NCBI GenBank assembly: GCA_041916775.1
Contig: JAYRYZ010000019.1
Coordinates: forward strand, 42,216 to 106,215
Origin: UBA2357 sp041916775
GTDB lineage: Bacteria; Pseudomonadota; Gammaproteobacteria; Burkholderiales; Rhodocyclaceae
Direction: 5' to 3'
DNA length: 64,000 nucleotides
The notes beneath the pieces were generated by a model. That model did no database searches and was not told the DNA's origin. It saw only the letters and a list, made by a program, of their open reading frames with translations. The position numbers and the translations under genes are program-made. This document shows, in pieces, positions 1 to 8,789 of this stretch. How positions within the stretch are numbered: the first letter of the stretch is position 1; every line of letters begins with the position of its first letter.

Positions 1-1808
1 GCGACCGGATAGCAGATGTCGAGCTGTGCCGACTTGAACTTGTTCTTGGTGTAGCGCGCGATGTTACGGATCTTCGCCATGTCGGCGAAGTCCAGCACCG
101 GTTGCGTCACCTCGAGGCGGAACGGCGGGTTGATCTCGTTGATCTCGAGCAGGTTGGGCTTGGGTCCGATGAAGGACACCAGCGACATCACCAGTTGCTC
201 GCGGATCGGGTCGATCGGCGGGTTGGTGACCTGCGCGAAGAGCTGGCGGAAGTAGTTGTAGAGCGGCTTTTCCTTGCCCGACAGCACCGCCAGCGGCGAG
301 TCGTTGCCCATCGAGCCGGTGCCCTCCTCGCCCGACTTGCCCATCGGCTCGAGGATGAACTTGATGTCTTCCTGGGTATAGCCGAAGGCCTGCTGGCGGT
401 CGAGCAAGGACACCGCGCTCTGCGGCGGGGTGACGTCTGCCGGGGCCTCGACGAGGTCGAGCTTGACGTTGATGCGCGCCAGCCAGTCGGTGTAGGGCCT
501 GGCGTTGGCGAGTGAGTCCTTGAGCTCCTTGTCGTCGATGATGCGGCCCTGCTCCATGTCGATCAGGAACATCTTGCCCGGCTGCAGGCGCCACTTCTTG
601 ACGATCTTGCTGTCGGGAATGGGCAGTACGCCGGATTCGGATGCCATCACGACGATGTCGTCATCCGTGACGAGGTAACGCGCCGGACGCAGTCCGTTGC
701 GGTCGAGCGTGGCGCCGATCTGACGGCCGTCGGTGAAGGCCACCGCGGCCGGGCCGTCCCACGGCTCCATCATCGCCGCATGGTATTCGTAGAAGGCGCG
801 ACGCTTCTCGTCCATGTGGGTGTGCGACTCCCAGGCCTCGGGAATCATCATCATCATCGCGTGCGCCATCGAGTAGCCGCTCATCACGAGCAATTCGAGC
901 GCATTGTCGAACGCGGCCGAGTCGGACTGGCCGGGGTAGATCAGCGGCCAGATCTTTTCCAGGTCGGCACCGAGCAGCGGCGAGGATACACCCTTCTCGC
1001 GCGCGCGCATCCAGTTGTAGTTGCCGCGCAGGGTGTTGATCTCGCCGTTGTGGGCGATGTAGCGGAACGGGTGCGCCAGGTTCCACTTCGGGAATGTGTT
1101 GGTCGAGAAGCGCTGGTGCACCAACGCCAGCGCCGACACGGCGCGCGGGTCGACGAGATCGAGATAGTACTCGCCGACCTGGGTTGCGAGCAGCAGGCCC
1201 TTATAGTTCACCGTGCGCGTCGACATCGACACGAAGTAGAACTCCTGCCCGTGCTTCAGACGCAGTGACATGATCGCGTTAGCGGCACGGCGACGCGCGA
1301 CGTAGAGCTTGCGCTCCAGCGCTTCGGGCACCATCACGTCGGGACCGCGGCCGACGAACACCAGGCGAATTACCGGCTCCTTGGCTTTCACCGTCGGCGA
1401 CATCGGCATCGCGTGATTCACCGGCACATCGCGCCACCCGAGCACGACCTGCCCTTCGGCACGCACCGCGCGCTCGATGGCTTCCTCACAGGCGAGGCGC
1501 GAGGCCTGCTCCTTGGGCATGAACACCATGCCGACGCCGTACTCGCCCGGCGCGGGCAGGGCCACGCCCTGCTTCGCGAGCTCCTCACGATAGAGCTGGT
1601 CCGGGATCTGGATGAGGATGCCCGCCCCGTCACCCTGCAGTTCATCCGCGCCAACCGCACCGCGATGGTCGAGGTTCTTCAGGATTTCCAGCCCCTGGCT
1701 GATGATCCCGTGGCTTTTCGTGCCCTTGATGTGCGCAACAAACCCTACGCCACAGGCATCATGTTCATTCACCGGGTCATAGAGACCCTGCTTCTGGGGG
1801 AGATCCAT
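1..1808 (-). CDS. gltB: Glutamate synthase (NADPH) large subunit, partial
   Basis: N-terminal about 600 residues of the GOGAT large subunit; the 3' part lies beyond the left edge. The enzyme transfers the glutamine amide to 2-oxoglutarate, making two glutamates. The class II glutamine amidotransferase domain is visible: motif DACGVGFV holds the nucleophile Cys after a short propeptide, followed by NLDHRGA, the HQRFSTNT and HNGEINT motifs, and DRNGLRPAR. An ATG at 1808 is preferred over the ATG at 1817: a TTGAGG Shine-Dalgarno at about 1818-1823 is 9 nt from 1808 but abuts 1817. Cys is residue 19 with this start. gltD would be expected downstream, outside the window. Confidence 0.95.
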   Translation of the reverse strand, partial: MDLPQKQGLYDPVNEHDACGVGFVAHIKGTKSHGIISQGLEILKNLDHRGAVGADELQGDGAGILIQIPDQLYREELAKQGVALPAPGEYGVGMVFMPKEQASRLACEEAIERAVRAEGQVVLGWRDVPVNHAMPMSPTVKAKEPVIRLVFVGRGPDVMVPEALERKLYVARRRAANAIMSLRLKHGQEFYFVSMSTRTVNYKGLLLATQVGEYYLDLVDPRAVSALALVHQRFSTNTFPKWNLAHPFRYIAHNGEINTLRGNYNWMRAREKGVSSPLLGADLEKIWPLIYPGQSDSAAFDNALELLVMSGYSMAHAMMMMIPEAWESHTHMDEKRRAFYEYHAAMMEPWDGPAAVAFTDGRQIGATLDRNGLRPARYLVTDDDIVVMASESGVLPIPDSKIVKKWRLQPGKMFLIDMEQGRIIDDKELKDSLANARPYTDWLARINVKLDLVEAPADVTPPQSAVSLLDRQQAFGYTQEDIKFILEPMGKSGEEGTGSMGNDSPLAVLSGKEKPLYNYFRQLFAQVTNPPIDPIREQLVMSLVSFIGPKPNLLEINEINPPFRLEVTQPVLDFADMAKIRNIARYTKNKFKSAQLDICYPV

Positions 1809-1837
1809 CGCACTCATCCTCAACGACACAAATCAAA

Positions 1838-1852
1838 GCCGGCCGGGCCGGC
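1838..1852. other. 15-nt GC palindrome in the gltB leader
   Basis: GCCGGCC-G-GGCCGGC is a perfect inverted repeat around one base, about 30 nt upstream of the gltB start and followed on the minus strand by TTTGATTT. It could be a protein operator or a leader hairpin; only the symmetry is seen. Confidence 0.35.
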
Positions 1853-1908
1853 ATGGAACGGGTGGCTGCATCGCAAGCAATAAACGCACCATGAATAATG
1901 GTCGCGTC

Positions 1909-1938
1909 AAAAAAAGCCGGGGCGCTTGCAACCGGCTT
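1909..1938 (-). terminator. Rho-independent terminator, probably of the pil-aro-dgt operon
   Basis: Read on the minus strand: AAGCCGG, an 11-nt loop, CCGGCTT, then a run of T. It lies about 125 nt past the dgt stop and upstream of gltB. The 7-bp stem plus T-run fits an intrinsic terminator. A role as gltB leader attenuator cannot be excluded, because the gltB promoter was not located. Confidence 0.65.
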
Positions 1939-2063
1939 CCGGGGCAGGTACGCAGGCACGCGCGCACGACAACCCCAACCTACAATTCAGGCGGACTTCG
2001 GAATATACGCGCGTGAAACCCCTCGTTCAAGAGTTTTTTGCACCGCACTAAGCGCATGAACGC

Positions 2064-3188
2064 TCAGAAGATTTCACCCACCGCGAAGAGGCGGCGATGC
2101 TCCTTGATGGCGTAGCGGTCGGTCATGCCGGCAATGTAGTCGGCGATCGCCCTCGGCTTGTCGTCGGCCGCACGGACCTGGTACTGAGGTGGCAGCAGCC
2201 GCGGGTCGGACATGAAGGCGTCGAAGAGTTCGGTAAGAGTACGCTTTGCCTTGCCTGTCATGCGCAGCACTTGATAGTGCCAGTAGAGATTCTCGCGTAG
2301 GAAGCGCTTGAGTTCGGCCAGACCGGGCATCAGCGCCTGGGAGTAGGCGACGAGCCGTTCCGCAGCGCGGACGTCGTCGAGCGTCTCGATGCCGGCCGCG
2401 GCGATGTTCGCACGCGTCTGAGTGATGAGATCGGTCGCCATGCGATTGATCATGCGCCGGATCGTCTCATGGATGAGCCTTCGCCCGGAGAGCCCCGGCC
2501 ACGCCGCCTCGACCTCGCGCCGGTGCTCCATGAAGAGCCCGACATCTTCAAGCTGGGCAAGGGTGATCAGTCCCGAACGCAACCCATCGTCGATATCGTG
2601 ATTGTTGTAGGCGATCTCGTCGGCGAGGTTGGCGATCTGCGCCTCGAGCGAGGGCTGCCCGCCTTCCAGGAAGCGACGCCCGAGCTCACCGAGATGCACC
2701 GCATTGGTGCGAGAGCAATGCTTCAGGATGCCCTCGCGAGTCTCGAACGTGAGATTGAGCCCATCGAACCCGGCGTAATGCTCCTCGAGCAGCTCGACGG
2801 TGCGCAGCGACTGCAGGTTGTGTTCGAAGCCGCCATGATCCTTCATGCACTTGTTGAGTGCATCCTGCCCGGCATGCCCGAAGGGCGTATGCCCAAGATC
2901 GTGCGCGAGCGCGATCGCCTCGGCGAGGTCCTCGTTCAGCGACAGGGTGCGTGCGATGCTGCGGCAGATCTGCGCGACCTCGATACTGTGTGTCAGCCGG
3001 GTGCGGAAGAGATCCCCCTCATGATTGACGAAGACCTGCGTCTTGTACTCCAGGCGACGGAACGCAGTGGAGTGCACGATGCGGTCGCGGTCGCGCTGAA
3101 ACTCGCTGCGGATGCCGGGTGGAGGTTCGGCATGGCGCCGCCCACGCGAGAACGCGTCACTGACCGCGTAGGAGGCGAGCGTCGTCAT
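2064..3188 (-). CDS. dgt: dGTPase-like triphosphohydrolase (HD domain)
   Basis: 374-residue member of the deoxyguanosinetriphosphate triphosphohydrolase family, which cleaves dNTPs to nucleoside plus triphosphate. The HD metal site is visible: His67 (TRLTHSIEV), His96-Asp97 (LAHDLGHTPFGH) and a later Asp in the NNHDIDDGL segment. It is shorter than E. coli Dgt (about 505 aa) and matches the shorter dGTPase-like subgroup, so substrate preference is uncertain. The ATG at 3188 forms a TGATG junction with the aroB stop; a GTG one codon upstream (3191) is also possible. It is the last gene of the pilM-to-dgt operon. Confidence 0.9.
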   Translation of the reverse strand: MTTLASYAVSDAFSRGRRHAEPPPGIRSEFQRDRDRIVHSTAFRRLEYKTQVFVNHEGDLFRTRLTHSIEVAQICRSIARTLSLNEDLAEAIALAHDLGHTPFGHAGQDALNKCMKDHGGFEHNLQSLRTVELLEEHYAGFDGLNLTFETREGILKHCSRTNAVHLGELGRRFLEGGQPSLEAQIANLADEIAYNNHDIDDGLRSGLITLAQLEDVGLFMEHRREVEAAWPGLSGRRLIHETIRRMINRMATDLITQTRANIAAAGIETLDDVRAAERLVAYSQALMPGLAELKRFLRENLYWHYQVLRMTGKAKRTLTELFDAFMSDPRLLPPQYQVRAADDKPRAIADYIAGMTDRYAIKEHRRLFAVGEIF

Positions 3189-4270
3189 CACGCGCAGCGT
3201 GCCCTGATCGCTGCGGCAATGTCGTCACGAGACGCACCGCCATGGATCACCGCCTCGCCGATATCGCGCAACAGGATGAGGCGCAAGCGTCCGTCCTCGA
3301 CCTTCTTGTCGCCCGCCATCAGCGCAAGATAGCGCTCCACCTCCAGCGCCGGGCCGAACACCGGCAGGCCCGCCCGCTGGTGGATGCGCTCGATGCGCGC
3401 CACCGTGGCGTCGTCGATCCAGCCCAGCCGGCGCGAGAGCTCTGCCGCCATCATCGTGCCTGCGGCAACCGCCTCGCCGTGCAGCCACTCGCCATACCCC
3501 AGCCCGGCCTCGATCGCATGACCGAAGGTGTGACCGAGGTTCAGCAGCGCGCGCTCGCCCTGCTCGGTCTCGTCGGCGGCGACCACCTCCGCCTTGTTGG
3601 CGCAGGAACGCTCGACCGCAAACGCGAGAAGCTCCGGGTCGCGCGCGCAGAGGCCATCGATATTGACCTCCATCCACTCGAAGAAGGCACGGTCGCGGAT
3701 CAGCCCGTACTTGATCACCTCGGCGAGCCCGGCAGCGAGCTCGCGCTCCGGCAAGGTGTCGAGGGTGGCGATGTCGGCCAGCACCAGGCGCGGCTGGTAG
3801 AAGGCGCCGATCATGTTCTTGCCGAGCGGGTGGTTGATCGCGGTCTTGCCACCGACCGACGAGTCCACCTGAGAGAGCAGCGTGGTGGGGATCTGGATGA
3901 AGGGCATGCCACGCTGGTAGGCCGATGCAGCGAAGCCGACCATGTCGCCGACCACACCGCCGCCCAGCGCGATCAGCGTCGTCGAACGCTCGCAGCGCTC
4001 CGCGAGCAGCGCATCGAAGATCAGGTTGAGCGTCTGCCAGTTCTTGTGGGCTTCGCCATCGGGCAGGACCACACTACTCACCGCGACACCGGCATCGCGC
4101 AGGGTACGGACCAGACCTTCCAGATAGAGCGGGCCGACGACGTCGTTGGTGACGATCGCAGCGCGCGGTCTTTTCAGATAAGGCAGCAGCAGGCTGGCAT
4201 CGCCGAGGAGCCCCCGGCCGATATGTATGGGATAGCTACGCTCACCCAGAGCGACATTCAGAGTGCGCAT
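3188..4270 (-). CDS. aroB: 3-dehydroquinate synthase
   Basis: 360 residues, the usual AroB length. Converts DAHP to 3-dehydroquinate, the second shikimate-pathway step, using NAD and a divalent metal. Seen: the NAD-binding GGGVVGDMVGF segment, the IPTTLLSQVDSSVGGKTAIN signature, and the metal-site histidines in NLGHTFGHAIE and WLHGEAVAAG. The frame is open far upstream, but MRTLNVALGERSY at 4270 is the family start; it overlaps aroK by 29 nt. The order aroK-aroB downstream of pilQ is conserved in proteobacteria. Confidence 0.95.
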   Translation of the reverse strand: MRTLNVALGERSYPIHIGRGLLGDASLLLPYLKRPRAAIVTNDVVGPLYLEGLVRTLRDAGVAVSSVVLPDGEAHKNWQTLNLIFDALLAERCERSTTLIALGGGVVGDMVGFAASAYQRGMPFIQIPTTLLSQVDSSVGGKTAINHPLGKNMIGAFYQPRLVLADIATLDTLPERELAAGLAEVIKYGLIRDRAFFEWMEVNIDGLCARDPELLAFAVERSCANKAEVVAADETEQGERALLNLGHTFGHAIEAGLGYGEWLHGEAVAAGTMMAAELSRRLGWIDDATVARIERIHQRAGLPVFGPALEVERYLALMAGDKKVEDGRLRLILLRDIGEAVIHGGASRDDIAAAIRARCA

Positions 4271-4820
4271 GGTCGCGGCAGAATTCCTCGATGGCTTGGT
4301 CGACATGCCTAACCATACCACCGGGGTTACCCCTTCCGCCATCGATGACGATGTCCGCAACCTCACGGTAGAGCGGGTCGCGCTCACGAAACAGCGACTC
4401 GATGCGCTCACGCGGGTTGGGCACCTGCAGCAGCGGGCGCGACTTGTCGTTGCGGGTACGCTCGTGGAGGATGCGCGGCGGCACGTTGAGGTAGATGACG
4501 ATGCCGCGCGAGGCAAGAAGCGCGCGGTTGTCGGGGTTGAGCACGACACCACCGCCAGTCGCAAGGACGAGCCCCTGCTCCTGCGTCAACTCGTCCAGCA
4601 GCAGGCTCTCACGCCGCCGGAAGCCGGCCTCGCCCTCGATCTCGAAGATGGTCGCCACCTTGACCCCGAGGCGCGCTTCCAGCTCGTGGTCGCAGTCGAT
4701 GAAGCGCAAGCCCTTGCGGCGCGCGTATTCACGCCCGACCGTGGTCTTGCCGGCCCCCATCAGGCCGACAAGAATCACCAGGGAAGCGTCCGGCGCCCCC
4801 CGGACTTCTGTGGTACTCAA
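4242..4820 (-). CDS. aroK: Shikimate kinase
   Basis: 192 residues. Phosphorylates shikimate at the 3-hydroxyl using ATP. The P-loop GLMGAGKTTVGR sits at residues 19-30, the shikimate-binding Asp is in FIDCDHELE, the GGG motif is in LATGGGVVL, and the lid segment is around RTRNDKSRPLL. A short N-terminal extension (about 12 residues) precedes the first strand. The start codon overlaps the pilQ stop by 4 nt (ATGA), so translational coupling is likely. Confidence 0.95.
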   Translation of the reverse strand: MSTTEVRGAPDASLVILVGLMGAGKTTVGREYARRKGLRFIDCDHELEARLGVKVATIFEIEGEAGFRRRESLLLDELTQEQGLVLATGGGVVLNPDNRALLASRGIVIYLNVPPRILHERTRNDKSRPLLQVPNPRERIESLFRERDPLYREVADIVIDGGRGNPGGMVRHVDQAIEEFCRDHAHSECRSG

Positions 4821-6976
4821 CGCAAGGACAGCTCTTCGCCGACGATGCGCGGGGTGATGAACACGAGCAGTTCGCGCTGGTTCGATACCCGGTTGGTGCT
4901 GCGGAAGAGTGCGCCGACCACGGGCAGCTCGCCGAGCAAGGGCACACGCGCCTCGCTGGTGGTTTCCTCTTCGGTGAAGATGCCACCGATGACGACCGTA
5001 CCTCCGTTCTCGACCAGCACTTCTGTCTTGACGTTCTTGGTGTCGACCGCAGGAACCTCGAAGCGCGCGTCGAAGCGCGGCTGATCCTTGTTCACCAGCA
5101 CCTGCAGCTGGATGCGGCCGTCCGGTGTGATCAGCGGCTTCACCTTCAGCGACAGCACCGCCTTCTTGAACGAGGTGCTGGTCGCGCCCGAACTGCTCGC
5201 CTCTTGGTATGGGATCTCGGTACCTTGCTCGATCGAGGCCTCCACCTGGTTCGCGGTCAGCACTCGCGGGCTGGAGACGACCCGGCCACGGCCATCGGAC
5301 TCGAGCGCGCTGAGTTCGAGGTTGAGGAAGCGGGTCGCGGCGTTGTTCCAGAGGATCATCGAAAGCGCGCCAGCGCCAGCAGGGGCAGGCATGTTGACAT
5401 TGAGACCACCCGGCGTCAGCGACCCCATCGCGGCAACCTCGCCGGATGCGAGCGACGGCACCATGCCACCACCGATCGTCGCCTTGCGGATGGGGTTGCC
5501 ATCCGCATCGAAACCGACGGTACGACCGGTAACCCCGCCAACACCGAGTCGCACCCCGAGATCACGCGCAAAATTCTTCTCTGCCTCGACGATGCGCGAC
5601 TCGATCAGCACCTGGCGCGGCGCGGTGTCGATCTCGGTAATCAGACGACGCACATCCGCCAGGCGCGAGCCGATATCGGTGACGAAAACCTTGTTGCTGC
5701 GATCGTCGAAGACCACGCTGCCGCGTTGCGACAGCACCGACTGATCCTTGTTGCTGAGGAAGGCGAAGATCTCGCGTGCGCGGTGGTAGTTGATCTGGAA
5801 GCTTTCGGTCAGCAGCGGTTCCAGATCGCCAATCTGCGCCTTCGCCTCGAGTTGCATCTTTTCGCGGGCCGCGAGCTCGTCGCCCGGCGCGATCCAGATC
5901 ACGTTGCCGTTCTTGCGCATGTCCAGACCCTTGGCCTGGAGGATGATGTCGAGCGCCTGATCCCAGGGCACATCCTTCAGCCGCAGGGTGAGGTTGCCCT
6001 GCACCGAGTCGCTGGTGACGATGTTGAAGTTGGTGAAATCGGCGATCACCTGCAGCACCGAGCGCACGTCGATGTTCTGGAAATTCAGCGACAGCTTCTC
6101 GCCCAGGAACTCGCCCGGACGCCCACCCTGCACCAGCTTGTTGGGATCCTCGACGACGCGCTTCACCTCGAGCACGAACTGGTTGTCGCTCTGGTAGGCA
6201 TTGTGTTCCCACATGCCGTTGGGCGTCACCACCAGGCGAGCATTCTCGCCTTGCATATCGGCGACCATCGCGGTGACCGGCGTGGCGAAGTCGGTCACGT
6301 CGGAGCGACGACGCAGGTGCTCGGGTAGCGACGACTTGAGAAACTCTACGACGAGATTCCCGCCCTGCGGACGGATGTCGATACCGGTTTCGGGGCTGGA
6401 CAACTGCACGACGATACGCGCCTCGCCATCCTTGCCACGACGGAAATTGATGTCCTGGATGGGTCGGCTCACCGCGAGCGCATCCGGACGCGGCGCAGCG
6501 AAGTTCGCGAGCGCAGCCCCCACCGCGGTCGAGGTCACCGTCTCGCGCACGATGGGCGTGAGCGCGATCACAACATCCCGCCCTTCCACACGCGTTTCGT
6601 AGGGCGAGATCTTCGTCATGTTCAGCACCAGCCGGGTGCGATCACCGACCTGGACGATGTTTGCGCTGCGCAGGTCGCCCTGCGAGACGTCCTGCTGGGT
6701 GCGCCCCAGTGCATTGGCAGTGGCCGGAAAATCGAACGCGATCCGCGGCGGTTCGGCAACGCTGAAGCTGGCAGGAGGATCGCTGAGCGCCGACTTCATG
6801 CGCAGGCGCACATAGGTCGTGCCGCCCTGCTGCGCGACATCGAGGCTCTCGATCTGATTGGCCGCAGGCAAGGACTGGACTTCGGACTGGCCGACCTCCT
6901 GGGCCAGCACGGCAGGAGCGGTGGCGCCCAGGGCCGCAGCGAATGCGACGACGGCCATCACGGTTTGACTTTTCAT
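4817..6976 (-). CDS. pilQ: Type IV pilus secretin PilQ
   Basis: 719-residue outer-membrane secretin through which the pilus fibre passes. A signal peptide (residues 1-26, ending AVLA-QEV) is followed by two AMIN-type domains (roughly 40-130 and 160-265), secretin N0/N1 domains (about 290-440) and the C-terminal secretin barrel with the VPLLGELPVVGALFR signature near residue 690. The ATG at 6976 was chosen because an AGGAG at 6983-6987 lies 6 nt upstream; a TTG at 6982 in the same frame would have no spacing. Fifth gene of the pilMNOPQ set. Confidence 0.96.
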   Translation of the reverse strand: MKSQTVMAVVAFAAALGATAPAVLAQEVGQSEVQSLPAANQIESLDVAQQGGTTYVRLRMKSALSDPPASFSVAEPPRIAFDFPATANALGRTQQDVSQGDLRSANIVQVGDRTRLVLNMTKISPYETRVEGRDVVIALTPIVRETVTSTAVGAALANFAAPRPDALAVSRPIQDINFRRGKDGEARIVVQLSSPETGIDIRPQGGNLVVEFLKSSLPEHLRRRSDVTDFATPVTAMVADMQGENARLVVTPNGMWEHNAYQSDNQFVLEVKRVVEDPNKLVQGGRPGEFLGEKLSLNFQNIDVRSVLQVIADFTNFNIVTSDSVQGNLTLRLKDVPWDQALDIILQAKGLDMRKNGNVIWIAPGDELAAREKMQLEAKAQIGDLEPLLTESFQINYHRAREIFAFLSNKDQSVLSQRGSVVFDDRSNKVFVTDIGSRLADVRRLITEIDTAPRQVLIESRIVEAEKNFARDLGVRLGVGGVTGRTVGFDADGNPIRKATIGGGMVPSLASGEVAAMGSLTPGGLNVNMPAPAGAGALSMILWNNAATRFLNLELSALESDGRGRVVSSPRVLTANQVEASIEQGTEIPYQEASSSGATSTSFKKAVLSLKVKPLITPDGRIQLQVLVNKDQPRFDARFEVPAVDTKNVKTEVLVENGGTVVIGGIFTEEETTSEARVPLLGELPVVGALFRSTNRVSNQRELLVFITPRIVGEELSLR

Positions 6977-6985
6977 CTTCAACTC

Positions 6986-7498
6986 CTATTGCTCCTGCAA
7001 TAGCAATTTGCTGGTACGTTCCACCCAATCGCCATTCATGTCTTCCACGAGTTCCAGCAAAGTGACTTCGGTTTCCTGAACTTCCGTGACCAGACCGTAG
7101 TTCTGGCCCATGTAGTTACCGACCCGGATCTGATGCAAGGTGTTGTCCACCTTCACCAGCGCGTGTCGGACATCACCCTGCATCAGCACACCGACCATGT
7201 TCAACGACTCGAGCGGATAGGCTTCGAGCGGCTCCTTGGGACGGGTGAGGTCCGGCCCCCCCTTGATCTCGACATCCGGGTTGGGCTCGGGCGCGATCCG
7301 CGACGAATCGAACGGGCTGGCCAGGGCGTCTCCCGAATAGGCGACCACAGGGAAGGGCTTGATCTCGGGTAGGGGTTTCACGCCGCCCACCATGCCCTTC
7401 TCTTGCTGCGCCATCCAGCGTTTGATGTCGTCTTGCTCGGGCGCGCAACCCACCAGCGCAAGGCCGCACAGGATGGCGATGACGGTGCGTGTATCCAT
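6986..7498 (-). CDS. pilP: Type IV pilus lipoprotein PilP
   Basis: About 170 residues. An inner-membrane lipoprotein that links the PilMNO platform to PilQ. The N-terminus has a hydrophobic stretch ending in the lipobox LVGC, with the lipidated Cys near residue 18. The C-terminal beta domain includes PKEPLEAYPLESLNMVG and IRVGNYMGQNYGLV, typical of PilP. Both an ATG (7498) and a GTG (7504) are usable; the GTG overlaps the pilO stop. Nine nt separate it from pilQ. Confidence 0.93.
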   Translation of the reverse strand: MDTRTVIAILCGLALVGCAPEQDDIKRWMAQQEKGMVGGVKPLPEIKPFPVVAYSGDALASPFDSSRIAPEPNPDVEIKGGPDLTRPKEPLEAYPLESLNMVGVLMQGDVRHALVKVDNTLHQIRVGNYMGQNYGLVTEVQETEVTLLELVEDMNGDWVERTSKLLLQEQ

Positions 7499-7500
7499 GA

Positions 7501-8178
7501 TCACTTGCGCCCCTTGGCCTTCTTGGCGTCTTGCTGCTTCTTGCGCTGCGCGGCGAGCTCTTCCTCGTCCAGATAGCGGTAGGTGACCGCCTTCGCCTGC
7601 AGCCTGAGACCGCCGTCCTTGGCCTCGTCGATGGTGATGTTGTTCATCGTGACAATACGCGGCATCTGTGCGACGTCGCTGACGAAGGCGCCCAGATCGT
7701 GATATTCGCCGACGATGCGAACATCGATCGGCATCTCGGCGTAGAAATCCTTGACCACGTCATTGCCGGGTTTGAAGAGCTCGAACTGCAAGCCGCGACC
7801 AAGACCGGCCTGGTTGATGTCGGCAAGCAAGGAGTCCATCTCTGCGCGGTTCGGCAGTTGCTTGAGCAACGCACCGAACTGGCGATCGGTTTCGTCGAGT
7901 TGCCGGCGATAGGCCTGGAGATTCACAGCGAGCTTCTTCTTGCTCGCCCAGTCCTCACGCAACTTCACTTCTTCCGCACGGCTGCGCTCGAGCGCCGCGA
8001 ACTGGTCACGCCAATCGAACCACCAAGCGGCGGCGACCGTAGCGGCGAGCAGCGCAATGAATACCGCGACCTTGGGTGCGAGCGGCCACTGACCTGGCTC
8101 GTTCGGATCCAGCCCCTTGAAGTCCTGAGCAAGCCGCTCGAAGTCGATCTTGCGGACATTTTCCCTGGCGGCACTCAT
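7501..8178 (-). CDS. pilO: Type IV pilus inner-membrane protein PilO
   Basis: 225 residues with one membrane span (about 37-54, FIALLAATVAAAWWF), then a coiled coil (about 60-105, rich in Glu/Lys/Arg/Gln) and a periplasmic ferredoxin-like domain. PilO pairs with PilN to form the alignment subcomplex. The C-terminus is Lys-rich (KKQQDAKKAKGRK). The start overlaps pilN by 4 nt. Confidence 0.94.
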   Translation of the reverse strand: MSAARENVRKIDFERLAQDFKGLDPNEPGQWPLAPKVAVFIALLAATVAAAWWFDWRDQFAALERSRAEEVKLREDWASKKKLAVNLQAYRRQLDETDRQFGALLKQLPNRAEMDSLLADINQAGLGRGLQFELFKPGNDVVKDFYAEMPIDVRIVGEYHDLGAFVSDVAQMPRIVTMNNITIDEAKDGGLRLQAKAVTYRYLDEEELAAQRKKQQDAKKAKGRK

Positions 8179-8789
8179 TTCCTGGCCTCCGCCTTCTTGC
8201 CGGCCGGCTTCCTGGCCGGCTCACCGCCCGACTCCACGCCTTCTGTCTTGGGCTGGGTGATGTTGATGTTGAGCGCGTACTCGCTGAGGCGCCGTTTGTT
8301 GAAGGTGGAGGCCTTGACCTCGATCAGCCCCGGTTGCTCGAGGAACGGAGACTGGTCGAGATTGCGCATCAGGTGCGACACGCGGGAATTGGACTGCGCA
8401 TAGCCCACGAGCGTGACACGTGGCCCGTTCTGCTTGAGCGACTTGACGAAGACGCCCTCCGGGATGTTCTTGATCAGCTCGTTGAAGAGATGCACCGCCT
8501 GTGCGCGATTGTTCTGCAAGGCCTCGATGACCTGCTTGCGCGCGACGAGTGCATCGATCTGCTCGCGGAGATCCTTGATCTCTGCAATCTGCTTGTCGAG
8601 GTTCTTGATGTCGTTGCGGAAGACGTTGTTGCGCGCTTCCTGGCTATCGATCTGGGCAGCGATCAGGGTATGCACCAGCAAGGCGATCAGCCCCCCCAGG
8701 ACGACCACGGCACCGGCGATGACGAAGAACTGGATCCTGCGCTCGCGACGTTTGACCTCGCGATGCGGCAGCAGGTTGATGCGAATCAT
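8175..8789 (-). CDS. pilN: Type IV pilus inner-membrane protein PilN
   Basis: 204 residues. The conserved cytoplasmic N-terminus MIRINLLPHRE, which binds the groove of PilM, fixes the start at 8789; this ATG overlaps the pilM stop by 4 nt. One membrane span (about 20-42) is followed by a coiled coil (about 50-90) and a periplasmic domain. The tail is rich in Lys, Ala and Glu. Confidence 0.95.
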   Translation of the reverse strand: MIRINLLPHREVKRRERRIQFFVIAGAVVVLGGLIALLVHTLIAAQIDSQEARNNVFRNDIKNLDKQIAEIKDLREQIDALVARKQVIEALQNNRAQAVHLFNELIKNIPEGVFVKSLKQNGPRVTLVGYAQSNSRVSHLMRNLDQSPFLEQPGLIEVKASTFNKRRLSEYALNINITQPKTEGVESGGEPARKPAGKKAEARK

